NCBI RefSeq assembly: GCF_017114985.1
Contig: NZ_JABXKP010000014.1
Location: 1 to 32,603, forward strand
Direction of reading: 5' to 3'
From: Nostoc sp. JL33
GTDB taxonomy: Bacteria; Cyanobacteriota; Cyanobacteriia; Cyanobacteriales; Nostocaceae
Length of the DNA: 32,603 bases
Positions 7,679 to 16,504 of the stretch are shown piece after piece. A program made the position numbers and the translations under genes. Under the pieces are notes generated by a model. The model saw only the letters and a program-made list of their open reading frames with translations. It was not told the origin of the DNA and made no database searches. Numbering within the stretch: the first letter of the stretch is position 1; the number at the start of each line of letters is the position of its first letter.

Positions 7679-7756
7679 CCTTTAGCCTTTGGTGATTGTG
7701 CGTAGGCGTAGGCCGTCGTAGACATCGCTATTCGGGAATTATTGCGTAAAGTTTAA
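7679..7756 (+). pseudogene. detached 3' end of the Uma2 gene
   Basis: In frame beyond the new stop, this reads PLAFGDCA, then an insertion with two TAG codons, then IAIRELLRKV and the old TAA at 7754-7756. It is the former C-terminus of the preceding gene. Confidence 0.75.
7703..7723. repeat. 21-base dispersed repeat inserted in a HIP1 site
   Basis: TAGGCGTAGGCCGTCGTAGA plus C lies between GCG and ATCGC in the former codons for D-C-A-I-A. Removing it restores both GCGATCGC and the Uma2 reading frame. The same motif (CGTAGCCCGTCGTAGACATCGC) is at 24525-24553. Confidence 0.78.
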
Positions 7757-7872
7757 ATAATTCGTAATTTATAATAACGTTCAGGGACTCGGTAACGTTT
7801 TTCTGTTTGGTAAGAATAGTGCTTAAGTCGGATAACATCTTGTAGTTGTTCATAATCCCCTACAATAACGAT
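7753..7872 (-). pseudogene. fragment of a tyrosine recombinase (integron-integrase-like N-terminal domain)
   Basis: The minus strand reads EQLQDVIRLKHYSYQTEKRY, very like the start of the SAM-like core-binding domain of XerC/integron-type integrases (pattern lRLKHYS.rTEk.Y..Wi). The match ends there and the frame stops at 7753-7755. No start codon or catalytic R-H-R-Y part remains. This is a short relic identified from a single motif. Confidence 0.5.
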
Positions 7873-7875
7873 TGC

Positions 7876-7898
7876 GCGATAAAATGTTAGGACTTTAG
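7876..7898 (+). repeat. uvrB-end repeat, copy 6
   Basis: GCGATAAAATGTTAGGACTT plus TAG, the last copy, 50 bases before bioF. It marks the right edge of the repeat-bounded accessory stretch. Confidence 0.75.
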
Positions 7899-7946
7899 GG
7901 CCAATTACAAGTTATTTTAAATACTACCCTTGAAAGCCACTCCCCA

Positions 7947-9113
7947 ATGCCCACTGACCCTTATGCTTGGCTAGAACAATCCTTAGCAACTATTCATCGG
8001 GCAGACTGGTATCGCTCAGTACAAACAATTCACGGCTGTCCAGGTGCAACGGTGGTTTTAGCTGGGCAAGAGGTAATTAATTTTGCCAGTAATGACTATT
8101 TGGGACTTGCGGGAGATCAGAGGTTGAAGGCCGCGGCAACTGCTGCGATCGCAGAATTTGGGACTGGTAGTACTGGTTCTAGATTACTCAGTGGGCATAG
8201 AAAATTACACAGAGATTTAGAGTCGGCGATCGCATTTACCAAACAAACAGAAGATGCTTTGGTATTTAGTTCTGGGTATCTAGCCAATTTGGGTGCAATT
8301 ACTGCGATCGTTGGCAAGCGTGATTTAATTTTATCTGACCAGTACAATCATTCCAGTCTGAAAAATGGGGCGATTCTTAGCGGTGCAGCAGTTGTGGAAT
8401 ATCCGCACTGTGATCTTGCAGTATTAAAAACTCAGTTGAATTGGCAGCGACAAAACTACCGACGCTGTTTGATTTTGACTGATAGCGTCTTCAGCATGGA
8501 TGGCGATTTATCTCCAATGCCCGCATTGTTGGATCTCGCTGATGAATTTAACTGTATGCTGCTAGTTGATGAAGCTCATGCAACTGGGGTACTAGGAAAA
8601 ACTGGCGCTGGGTGTGTCGAACATTTTGGGTGTACAGGAAAGCAATTAATTCAAATTGGTACCTTGAGTAAAGCTTTGGGTAGTTTAGGCGGATATGTGG
8701 CAGGAAGTAGCGCCTTAATTGACTTTTTGCGGAACCGCGCACCCACTTGGATTTACACCACTGGGCTTTCACCTGCTGATACGGCAGCAGCCTTAGCAGC
8801 AATCAAGATAGTCCAACAAGAACCGCAACGCCGTGCCCAATTGTGGGAAAATGTACATTACTTGAAAAATTTGCTGCAACAACACTTACCTAATCTAAAA
8901 TTACTGCCTTCGGAATCACCTATATTATGTTTTCAATTGCCCAGTGCAACAGATGCCCTCAAAGCTGGAAAACAGCTAAGAGATGCTGGCATTTTTGCCC
9001 CAGCAATTCGTCCTCCCACAGTGCCCACAAGTCGGATCAGAATATCTTTAATGGCAACTCATCAAGCAACACATATTGAAAAATTGCTAGCAGCGCTGAA
9101 GGATATCTGTTAA
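7947..9113 (+). CDS. bioF: 8-amino-7-oxononanoate synthase
   Basis: A PLP-dependent enzyme that condenses pimeloyl-ACP (or pimeloyl-CoA) with alanine to make 8-amino-7-oxononanoate, the first committed ring-building step of biotin synthesis. At 388 residues it has normal family length. The alpha-oxoamine synthase motifs are clear: [82 protein letters not shown] (cofactor-binding Asp and His) and [16 protein letters not shown] with the PLP lysine. ATG 7947 lacks a strong ribosome site. No other biotin genes adjoin; cyanobacterial bio genes are often scattered. 2-amino-3-ketobutyrate ligase is a close relative, but the motifs fit BioF better. Confidence 0.93.
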   Translation: MPTDPYAWLEQSLATIHRADWYRSVQTIHGCPGATVVLAGQEVINFASNDYLGLAGDQRLKAAATAAIAEFGTGSTGSRLLSGHRKLHRDLESAIAFTKQTEDALVFSSGYLANLGAITAIVGKRDLILSDQYNHSSLKNGAILSGAAVVEYPHCDLAVLKTQLNWQRQNYRRCLILTDSVFSMDGDLSPMPALLDLADEFNCMLLVDEAHATGVLGKTGAGCVEHFGCTGKQLIQIGTLSKALGSLGGYVAGSSALIDFLRNRAPTWIYTTGLSPADTAAALAAIKIVQQEPQRRAQLWENVHYLKNLLQQHLPNLKLLPSESPILCFQLPSATDALKAGKQLRDAGIFAPAIRPPTVPTSRIRISLMATHQATHIEKLLAALKDIC

Positions 9114-9153
9114 CTCGTCAGGTTCTAAGTAAGTAGGTTGGCGTAAATAATTA

Positions 9154-9245
9154 AAGGTTTGTAGTGAGGGCTTCAGCCCTCAAAATAGGGTTGAAGCCCT
9201 CTCTAAGAGACGCTACGCGTAGCAAGATCCCCAAAGGGGTACACT
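9154..9245. repeat. dispersed repeat with GGGCTTCAGCCCT hairpin and small-repeat insert
   Basis: GTAGTGAGGGCTTCAGCCCT is followed by the near-copy GGGTTGAAGCCCTC, then GAGACGCTACGCGTAGCAAG and CCCCAAAGGGG, ending in CACTAC, the inverse of the first bases (GTAGTG). Such GTAGTG-bounded palindromic repeats are common in Nostoc intergenic DNA. Confidence 0.7.
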
Positions 9246-9305
9246 ACAAGCAAATTTTAAGATTTTTATATTACTTAACATAGTTTTATTTATCCTCGCC
9301 CACTT

Positions 9306-9545
9306 ATATCATGTCCGGGTAATTAGTTGTGATTCCATAGCGATTGCACCCCACCCGCCAGTCGAGGAAAGGGGAGCCACTCCGTTGGCCGGGTTGAAGA
9401 GGCTTGAAGGAAGTGGCGTGGAAACCCTCTGTTCTGGCGCTGGCTCCCCTTAATCCCCTCCCCGCCTGCTCTTAGGGGAGACAAAGCGCAGCTTTGGCTC
9501 TTTGGGGTTCTTTGGGTTTAATAAGTAATCAAGCGGACATTATAT
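9306..9545. mobile_element. MITE-like element, copy A
   Basis: The ends ATATCATGTCCGGGTAATTA and (inverted) ATATAATGTCCGCTTGATTA form imperfect terminal inverted repeats. Outside them ACTTATA occurs on both sides (9302-9308 and 9547-9553), partly overlapping the end, and may be a target duplication. The interior matches the inverted copy at 18926-19074 except for an extra segment at about 9355-9447. No transposase is encoded, so it would need help from elsewhere. Confidence 0.6.
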
Positions 9546-9815
9546 TACTTATAGCAATCCTAAACAACATCCCTGACTTCTTTGATAAGTCGGGATCTGT
9601 GGCTTTCATTTTTACAAATAAAACATGATTGCTATATACAAAATTCACGATAATTTTTTACTTTGCATAGTATATTCTTGAGGAATTAGCTTCTAGCAAA
9701 AGAGGTTTTTAAAACTAAATAAAAATCTATCTGTGGATAAGTTACTAAAATTTACAAACTAGCTTAGGGTATGTAAAGCCTCTGCAATAAGTATTGGTTG
9801 TTCCAAGACATTTTC

Positions 9816-12800
9816 ATGCCCCATATTCATTCTTCCCAATTACTGCGTTATAGCATTGTTGTATTAATTGTCGCACTTGCATTAGCGATAATGTTGATGC
9901 TAGACCCCTGGTTAAGCATGAGTAGAACTCCTTTTCTGGTGTTTTTTAGCGCTGTAATCGTGAGTGCTTGGTATGGTGGTTTGAAGTCAGGGCTGTTAGC
10001 AACTTCCTTGTCTGCGTTATTGAGCGATTACTTCTTTCTCCCCCCAGCTTATGATCTGAGTTTTGACTTATCCAATTTTGTCCGAATTGGGGTGTTTGCA
10101 TTACAAGGATTGCTCTTTAGTATCCTCTGTGATGCATTAAAGACTGCTAAAACACGGGCTGATGAAAATCTCCAAAAGCTGAGAGTTAGTGAGGAGCGAT
10201 TTCGATTAGCGTTAAGTAGTTCAGATATCGTAGTCTTTCAGCAGGATCGCGATTTGCGATATCAGTGGATTCATAATCCTCAAGGTCTAGATACTACTAA
10301 GGAAATGTTAGGTAAGTGTGATGATGAATTATTTCCAGCTTTAGTAGCAGATCAATTGAGGGCAATTAAGCTGAAGGTACTAGAGACTGGTGTTTCAACC
10401 CGTCAAGAGGTTTATGTAACAATTTCTGGAGAAGACCGTTACTATGATTTGCTGGTTCAACCACTAAGTGATGTAGATAATAGCATCCAGAGTATTACCT
10501 GTGTAGGTGTGAATATTACTGAGCGCAAGCAGGCAGAACTAGAAAAAGCCAGGTTGCACCAGGAACTTCAGCAAGCTATTCAGCAAAAAGACGAATCTTT
10601 GGCGTTACTCAATGCTTGGCTTGGGAATTCACCAGTGGCGCTGGCTTTTCTCGATACTGAACTTCGCTACATTTATGCTAATGAAGCGCTAGCCGCGATT
10701 AACGGTGTACCGCAAAGTCAACATATTGGTAGCACCTTTAGGGAAGTACTACCAGAATGGGCAGGGCAAATTGAGCCTGTTTTTGAGCAAGTGATGGAAA
10801 CTAGGCAGCCCTTGCTTAACCAGGAAGTGAGTGGTGAAAGCTATCCGCCTGGGGTGTATCGTTATGGTCTCGTCAGCTATTATCCGGTGTTTTTGCCGGA
10901 TGGGCAGTTGTTGGGAGTTGGCATTAGTTCAATTGATATTACCCAACTCAAACAAACTGAGCAAGCACTGCGGGAAAGCGAAGCGAAGTTTCGCAGCGTC
11001 GTTGAGTCAAACATGATTGGTATTGGCTTCTGGGATAGAGACGGTGGGATTACAGAAGCGAACGATGCCTTGCTGAATATGGTGGGTTATTCTCGTGAAG
11101 AATTACTTGCCGGAACACTTCGCTGGCAAGACCTAACTCCTACAGAGTACGTACCACTCGATAAGGAAGCACTGAATCAAATTCAAGACAGATACTTTTG
11201 CACATCTTATGAAAAAGAATATATCCGTAAAGACGGCTCACGCTTCCCGATTTTGATCGGTGGTAGCCGCTTTGAAGGGAGTGTAAATCGAGGAGCTTTT
11301 TTTGTTGTTGATATTACAGAGCGCAAGCAGGCTGAAGAAAGACTCCGCTATATCGCCCAAATTAGTAGTTTACTCTCTACTTCGCTAGATTATGAACAAA
11401 CCTTACAACAGATCGCCAAAATCTCAGTTCCCCAGCTTGCTGATTGGTGTAGCGTTGACATTTTAAATGAAGATGGTTCTATTCACCGCCTACCCATTGC
11501 CCATGCAGACCCATCCAAAACGGAGTTGGCGCGTAAACTTCAGAAATATGTGACAGATTACAAGGGTGTAAGTGCAATTACTAGAGTACTGCAAACCGGG
11601 CAAAGCGAATTAATCTCAGAAGTATCTGACTCGCTATTAGTGGCAAGTACTCAGAATCAGGAACACTTAGAACTTGTTCGGCAATTGGGGATGAAGTCTG
11701 TGATGATTGTGCCGTTAATCGCACAAGGGCAAGTACTCGGCTGCATCAGCTTTGTCATCGCAGAATCAAACCGTCGCTACGATCGCTCTGACCTAACTTT
11801 AGCAACAGATATTAGCCATCGTGCCGCTTTAGCAGTCGAAAATGCCCGACTTTATCGAGATATGCACCAGGCTTTAGTCCATTATGCTGAATCTCTATCT
11901 CTTCTAGATGCGCTCTTAGGAGCTGCTCCCGTTGGCGTATGCTTTTTGGATGAGGAACTGCGATATATCCGAATTAATCAAGTTTTCGCTGAGATTAACG
12001 GTTTGACTATAGAAGAACATTTAGGACGCAAATTTGGCGAAGTGTTGCCAGAAATGGCGGCCCAGGAGGAGCTACATTTACAGCGCGTGTTGGATACTGG
12101 AGAACCCCTGCTGAATATGGAAATTAGCGGTGAGACAAGGGGGCAACCTAGAAGGTACGGCTACTGGCTGGGCAACTATTACCCGGTCAATAACGCAATG
12201 GGAGAAACAGTAGGAATTGGGATTATTTTGGCAGATGTGACAGCAGCAAAGCAAACAGAAGTTGCCTTGCGGGAAAGCGAAGAAAGGTTCCGAACAATGT
12301 TCAACCAGGCAGCTGTCGGCATTACTCTGGTAGCGTTGGATGGACGATTTATTCAGGTTAATCCTGCTCTATGTGAGATTACTGGATACAGCCATGAAGA
12401 GTTAATTAAAATGAACTTCCAGGAAATTACCCACCCTGATGACTTAGAAGTTGATTGGGAGAATAGTCGGCGAGTCTTGGCACAAGAAATTAGTGGTTAT
12501 TCCCTAGAGAAGCGCTACATCCGCAAAGATGGTTCTATTGTTTGGGCAAACCTAACTTCATCAGCAGTTTGGAATGCTAACGGACAACCAAAGTATGCAT
12601 TAGGTATTATTGAGGATATTAGCGAACGCAAACGAGTTGAAACGACACAAAACTTTTTAGTTGAAGCTAGCACCTTACTAGCTGCCTCATTGGATTATGA
12701 AATCACCTTAGAAAGTGTGGCTAATCTGGCAGTTCCAACCTTGGCTGACTTGTGTATTGTAGATGTCTTCCAGGAAGATTGGTCAAGTAAACAAATTGCG

Positions 12801-14852
12801 ATCGCAACTGCCGACCCCACAAAACAAAATACTTTAGACGAAATCCGACGGCGCTATCCACCCAAAAACAGAGCTAAACAGCTTGTGCAGCATCTACGGT
12901 TGGGAGTATCTGTTTTTTATCCGGAATTATCTGACTCTCATCTGATACAGATGTCTCAAGACGATCAACATCTGCAATTGCTGCGAAGCCTAAGTATTGG
13001 TTCTTTAATGGTGATTCCAGTTCGTTCCCGTGGGCAATTATTTGGAGCAATCTCTTTTTTTACAGCCGAGTCAGGTCGGCACTACAAACAGACAGACTTG
13101 GCTTTAGCAGAGGATATTGCTCGTCGGGCGGCGACAGCCATCGATAACGCTAGATTATATCAGGAAACTCAACGGTCTGTCAATCGCACGCTACTTTTAC
13201 AAAGAATAACTGCTGCCCTCTCGGAAGCGCTAACTCCCCAAGAGGTAGCCGATGTGGTGGTGAACCAAGGGATTGCCGCCTTGAAAGCTACTGCTGGTTG
13301 TGTTGTCTTACTTACTGAGGGAGGTACTACCCTGAAAATTGTGCAAGCAATTGGCTACCCACAATCAATCATAGATACCTGGGCAAATTTTTTGATCGCT
13401 ACACCTAACCAGATCGCGGAAACAGTCAGAACTAGGCAGCCAATTTTTTTAGAAAATTTAGCAGCCATGATTGCGAGATATCCCAACTTAGCAGATATTG
13501 TAACTCTGGCAGGGAATAATGCCTGGGCTTCCATTCCCTTGATAGCAGAAGGCAAAGTAATTGGGGCACTGGGATTAAGCTTTACTACTGAACAAATATT
13601 TAATGAAGAAGATCGGGGATTTATGTTGACACTGGGACAACAGTGTGCCCAAGCGATCGCCCGCGCTCAACTTTACGAAGCCGAAAAGACTGCAAGGGCA
13701 CAAGCCGAGACAGCCAACCGGATTAAGGATGAATTCCTGGCTGTCCTTTCCCATGAACTTAGAACTCCCTTGAATCCGATTTTAGGGTGGGCAAAGTTAC
13801 TTAGAACCCGCAAGTTTGACGAAGCCACTAGAATCCGGGCATTGGAAACAATCGAGCGTAATGCCAAGTTACAAACGCAATTGATTGGAGATTTACTTGA
13901 TGTTTCGCGGATTTTACAAGGGAAAGTCAGGTTAAATCTCTATGCAGTGGATTTGAAAGTAGCGATCGCATCTGCACTAGAAACGGTGCGTTTAGCAGCA
14001 GAAGCCAAATCAATTGAAATAAAAACCGTGCTGAGTCATGATATCGGCAAAGTTCTCGGCGATGGCGATCGCTTACAACAAGTGATGTGGAATCTCCTCT
14101 CCAATGCCGTTAAATTTACACCCACAGATGGACTTGTAGAAGTGCGTCTAGAGCAAATTGGCTTAGATGCCCAAATCCAGGTGATTGATACAGGTAAAGG
14201 AATCAACCCAGAATTTTTGCCCTACGTCTTTGATTACTTCCGACAAGCAGATGCCAAAACAACCAGAGTATTTGGCGGACTGGGATTGGGACTGGCAATT
14301 GTGCGTCATCTAGTAGAACTTCACGGTGGTACAGTTCAGGCAGAGAGTCTGGGAGAAGGACAAGGGGCTACCTTTACAGTCAGACTACCTTTGCTCAAAA
14401 ATTCTCAGTTGCGAGTTGAGAGTGCTGAGGATTCTCAACCAGAAGTCAGTAATGACGACACATTACTTGCGGGAGTGCAAATCCTGCTTGTAGACGATCA
14501 AGCTGATGTGCGAGAATTTTTTAGCTTTGTGCTAGAACAATATGGCGCAACTGTGACGACAGTTGAATCAGCAGCCGAAGCACTGGAAACACTAGCCCAA
14601 TCAAAACCAGATATTTTGTTAAGCGATATTGGAATGCCCTTGATGGATGGCTATATGTTGCTGCGCGAGGTGAGAAAATTACCGCCAGAGCAAGGCGGGC
14701 AAATTCCAGCGATCGCTTTGACTGCTTATGCTGGAGAAATTAACTATAACCAAGCAATGGCAGCAGGATTTCAAAAACACCTACCTAAACCTGTCGATCC
14801 AATGGATTTAGCTACAGCGATCGTCAATCTCATCGGGCACAATCAACCTTGA
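9816..14852 (+). CDS. multi-sensor hybrid histidine kinase
   Basis: A 1678-residue membrane-associated sensor kinase, numbered from ATG 9816 (an in-frame TTG at 9798 would add six). Residues 10-110 hold several membrane helices with the DUF4118/KdpD-like pattern SAWYGGLKSGLLATSLSALLSDYFFLPP. Then come PAS (about 130-235), PAS (270-375), PAS (390-505), GAF (515-680), PAS (695-812), PAS (820-940), GAF (945-1115) and GAF (1120-1290). HisKA has FLAVLSHELRTPLNPILGW with phospho-His 1313; HATPase_c has NLLSNAVKF, DTGKG and GGLGLGLAIV. The C-terminal receiver has LLVDDQ, phospho-acceptor Asp 1604 in LLSDIGMPLMDG and Lys 1658 in KPVD. No bilin-binding cysteine pattern is evident in the GAFs. PAS/GAF blocks are internally similar, suggesting duplication. 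The signal sensed and the output partner are unknown; no response regulator gene adjoins. Confidence 0.93.
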   Translation: MPHIHSSQLLRYSIVVLIVALALAIMLMLDPWLSMSRTPFLVFFSAVIVSAWYGGLKSGLLATSLSALLSDYFFLPPAYDLSFDLSNFVRIGVFALQGLLFSILCDALKTAKTRADENLQKLRVSEERFRLALSSSDIVVFQQDRDLRYQWIHNPQGLDTTKEMLGKCDDELFPALVADQLRAIKLKVLETGVSTRQEVYVTISGEDRYYDLLVQPLSDVDNSIQSITCVGVNITERKQAELEKARLHQELQQAIQQKDESLALLNAWLGNSPVALAFLDTELRYIYANEALAAINGVPQSQHIGSTFREVLPEWAGQIEPVFEQVMETRQPLLNQEVSGESYPPGVYRYGLVSYYPVFLPDGQLLGVGISSIDITQLKQTEQALRESEAKFRSVVESNMIGIGFWDRDGGITEANDALLNMVGYSREELLAGTLRWQDLTPTEYVPLDKEALNQIQDRYFCTSYEKEYIRKDGSRFPILIGGSRFEGSVNRGAFFVVDITERKQAEERLRYIAQISSLLSTSLDYEQTLQQIAKISVPQLADWCSVDILNEDGSIHRLPIAHADPSKTELARKLQKYVTDYKGVSAITRVLQTGQSELISEVSDSLLVASTQNQEHLELVRQLGMKSVMIVPLIAQGQVLGCISFVIAESNRRYDRSDLTLATDISHRAALAVENARLYRDMHQALVHYAESLSLLDALLGAAPVGVCFLDEELRYIRINQVFAEINGLTIEEHLGRKFGEVLPEMAAQEELHLQRVLDTGEPLLNMEISGETRGQPRRYGYWLGNYYPVNNAMGETVGIGIILADVTAAKQTEVALRESEERFRTMFNQAAVGITLVALDGRFIQVNPALCEITGYSHEELIKMNFQEITHPDDLEVDWENSRRVLAQEISGYSLEKRYIRKDGSIVWANLTSSAVWNANGQPKYALGIIEDISERKRVETTQNFLVEASTLLAASLDYEITLESVANLAVPTLADLCIVDVFQEDWSSKQIAIATADPTKQNTLDEIRRRYPPKNRAKQLVQHLRLGVSVFYPELSDSHLIQMSQDDQHLQLLRSLSIGSLMVIPVRSRGQLFGAISFFTAESGRHYKQTDLALAEDIARRAATAIDNARLYQETQRSVNRTLLLQRITAALSEALTPQEVADVVVNQGIAALKATAGCVVLLTEGGTTLKIVQAIGYPQSIIDTWANFLIATPNQIAETVRTRQPIFLENLAAMIARYPNLADIVTLAGNNAWASIPLIAEGKVIGALGLSFTTEQIFNEEDRGFMLTLGQQCAQAIARAQLYEAEKTARAQAETANRIKDEFLAVLSHELRTPLNPILGWAKLLRTRKFDEATRIRALETIERNAKLQTQLIGDLLDVSRILQGKVRLNLYAVDLKVAIASALETVRLAAEAKSIEIKTVLSHDIGKVLGDGDRLQQVMWNLLSNAVKFTPTDGLVEVRLEQIGLDAQIQVIDTGKGINPEFLPYVFDYFRQADAKTTRVFGGLGLGLAIVRHLVELHGGTVQAESLGEGQGATFTVRLPLLKNSQLRVESAEDSQPEVSNDDTLLAGVQILLVDDQADVREFFSFVLEQYGATVTTVESAAEALETLAQSKPDILLSDIGMPLMDGYMLLREVRKLPPEQGGQIPAIALTAYAGEINYNQAMAAGFQKHLPKPVDPMDLATAIVNLIGHNQP

Positions 14853-14871
14853 AGCAAGCAGGAAGGCTTGA

Positions 14872-15480
14872 TCAACCAATGGGACGATTACCAGGATTGA
14901 CTGCATGAATATATTCACTACCCGATCGCGGTCTTCCTCGTTTATAATCAGCTTCTTCTGGTTTACCCCATCCTAGCTGCAAAATCATTTCCAAAAAGCT
15001 AGAATTTTCCCACTTGCACAAACGTGCCCATTCTGTTCTTTGAACAATTCTCTCTACATCAGATGTGACAATTTGTTGGTATTGTTTACTATTATTGAAA
15101 CTCAAGTATAAATCCATCCCCATAGAGACTTCATACCAAAATTCTACGATGGAATTTTTAGCAGCTTTTAATATCTCTAAGTCACTGGTGAGGGCGATTA
15201 ACTCGGTGTCTACTTCGGGATAGTTGAAGTTTTTACCTTTGATTGTTACCTCCCGCCAGATAATACCTGAAACTTGATTTTCCCTTTGATAGTCATGAAT
15301 TGCAGTTTTGAAATCTTGATAGGCAGTGAACTGTTGCAGCCCATCAGTTTTAAGAAACTGGTCAATTACAGGATTGCCAGAGACTGTTATTTCTAATTTT
15401 AGGCGTTTTCCCTTGAGGCAGGCTTGGCGTTCAGCTGCCAAAATTTGAATTAGCTCCTGGGTTGTGTAGACCTTTGACAT
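14872..15480 (-). CDS. unknown protein ending in GNRPIG
   Basis: 202 residues from ATG 15480. No membrane segment and no enzyme motif recognised. The body is mixed alpha/beta: VYTTQELIQILAAERQACLKGKRLKLEITVSG at the N-terminus, and WARLCKWENSSFLEMILQLGWGKPEEADYKRGRPRSGSEYIHAVNPGNRPIG at the C-terminus. The tail from about residue 178 is basic and loop-like, and its last six residues repeat the core of the 19-residue units in the protein at 1908-2372. It converges on the hybrid kinase with 19 bases between stops. Function unknown; a single-copy GNRPIG tail could be a docking peptide, which is inference. Confidence 0.82.
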   Translation of the reverse strand: MSKVYTTQELIQILAAERQACLKGKRLKLEITVSGNPVIDQFLKTDGLQQFTAYQDFKTAIHDYQRENQVSGIIWREVTIKGKNFNYPEVDTELIALTSDLEILKAAKNSIVEFWYEVSMGMDLYLSFNNSKQYQQIVTSDVERIVQRTEWARLCKWENSSFLEMILQLGWGKPEEADYKRGRPRSGSEYIHAVNPGNRPIG

Positions 15481-15649
15481 TAGAATACACTCTAGTTAGT
15501 CATTGGGCATTGATTACGGACTATAGACTATGGATTAATTTCCTCAATTGTTAACACAGATATTTAAATATTATGTATGCTTTGGCATCGGCAGAAATGT
15601 AGTAACAAGCACGAAAACTAGGGCAGACCAATTTGGTCTACCCCATAAG

Positions 15650-16237
15650 TTACTTAGCTAACTCACTACTGAACTCATTGAAGGCTCGCCGCTTTAACAG
15701 TGCTGTTTCCGTGCGTGGTAACAAATCAAATATTTTGCGGAATTCATCGTCTATCTCTTCAAAAGCTACTTGACCCTTCTTATTCAAAACTACCTCACCT
15801 GATTTATTAAACACCACAACTTGAGGAACACCCCCAGAATAGTAATATCCTGGTTCTGTAGGATCATAGGTCTGTTTAGGCGGAATAGCATCTACATTAA
15901 TAGGCATAATCTCTGCTACCCGCCCATAGAATTCCTGTACCCGTGAAATGGAAATGGCATATCTTTTGGAATCGCTGCTGTCATCCAAATAAAAGGCCAA
16001 AAATATGGGTTTATGTTCAGCTAAAGCCTGTGCAAGTGTCTGTCTGGGAGGAACCAGTGAACCATTGCCAGCATAAACGACAAAGATGTTGCCATCATAT
16101 AAATCATTATTAAGACCAGCATGTGCAGGTTGCATACTTATAATGAAAAGACTTGCAAGCAACAACAGGCATTTGGACAACCACCTTCGCCAGCCAGTAA
16201 TTTGTTTATGTAAAAAAAGAAACTTTGTGCTATTCAT
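15650..16237 (-). CDS. thylakoid thioredoxin-fold protein, photosystem I accumulation factor type
   Basis: About 195 residues. An N-terminal signal/anchor (WLSKCLLLLASLFIISMQPAHA|G) is followed by LYDGNIFVVYAGNGSLVPPRQTLAQALAEHKPIFLAFYLDDSSDSKRYA, ...EIMPINVDAIP..., and GGVPQVVVFNKSGEVVLNKKGQV with the cis-Pro of a thioredoxin fold. The usual CxxC is replaced by DSSDS, so it is not a disulfide reductase. I recall this cyanobacterial family being annotated as a thylakoid membrane photosystem I accumulation factor; the name is from memory. ATG 16237 is preferred to the adjacent TTG 16240. It would act on the lumenal face of the thylakoid or in the periplasm. Monocistronic. Confidence 0.75.
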   Translation of the reverse strand: MNSTKFLFLHKQITGWRRWLSKCLLLLASLFIISMQPAHAGLNNDLYDGNIFVVYAGNGSLVPPRQTLAQALAEHKPIFLAFYLDDSSDSKRYAISISRVQEFYGRVAEIMPINVDAIPPKQTYDPTEPGYYYSGGVPQVVVFNKSGEVVLNKKGQVAFEEIDDEFRKIFDLLPRTETALLKRRAFNEFSSELAK

Positions 16238-16504
16238 CAAAAGGAACCTTGCAAGCTACTAGTTGTCGTGAGTTTGTGCTGAATTCGGCAAACTGGGCTG
16301 GATATGTAATTACGCCCATGCACTATTTTTTAAGATAACCCCTACTGAGATTATCTCTCGCAAGTGGCTGGTATCGCTACGCTCAACTAAAATCCAAAAT
16401 TGGTATGGCTGGCTTTTTCAGCCAGGATTCGCTAAACTCACGCATATTAAATTTGCAACTTAAAGACTATCAATTAGCAACTGCCAGAAGACTAGGATAC
16501 CGAT

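Noticed and set aside
4601..7898. True integron attC cassette array
   Set aside because: The repeats are simple copies of the uvrB end without attC-type imperfect palindromes, and gene orientation varies; a site-specific integration model fits better but is also unproven.
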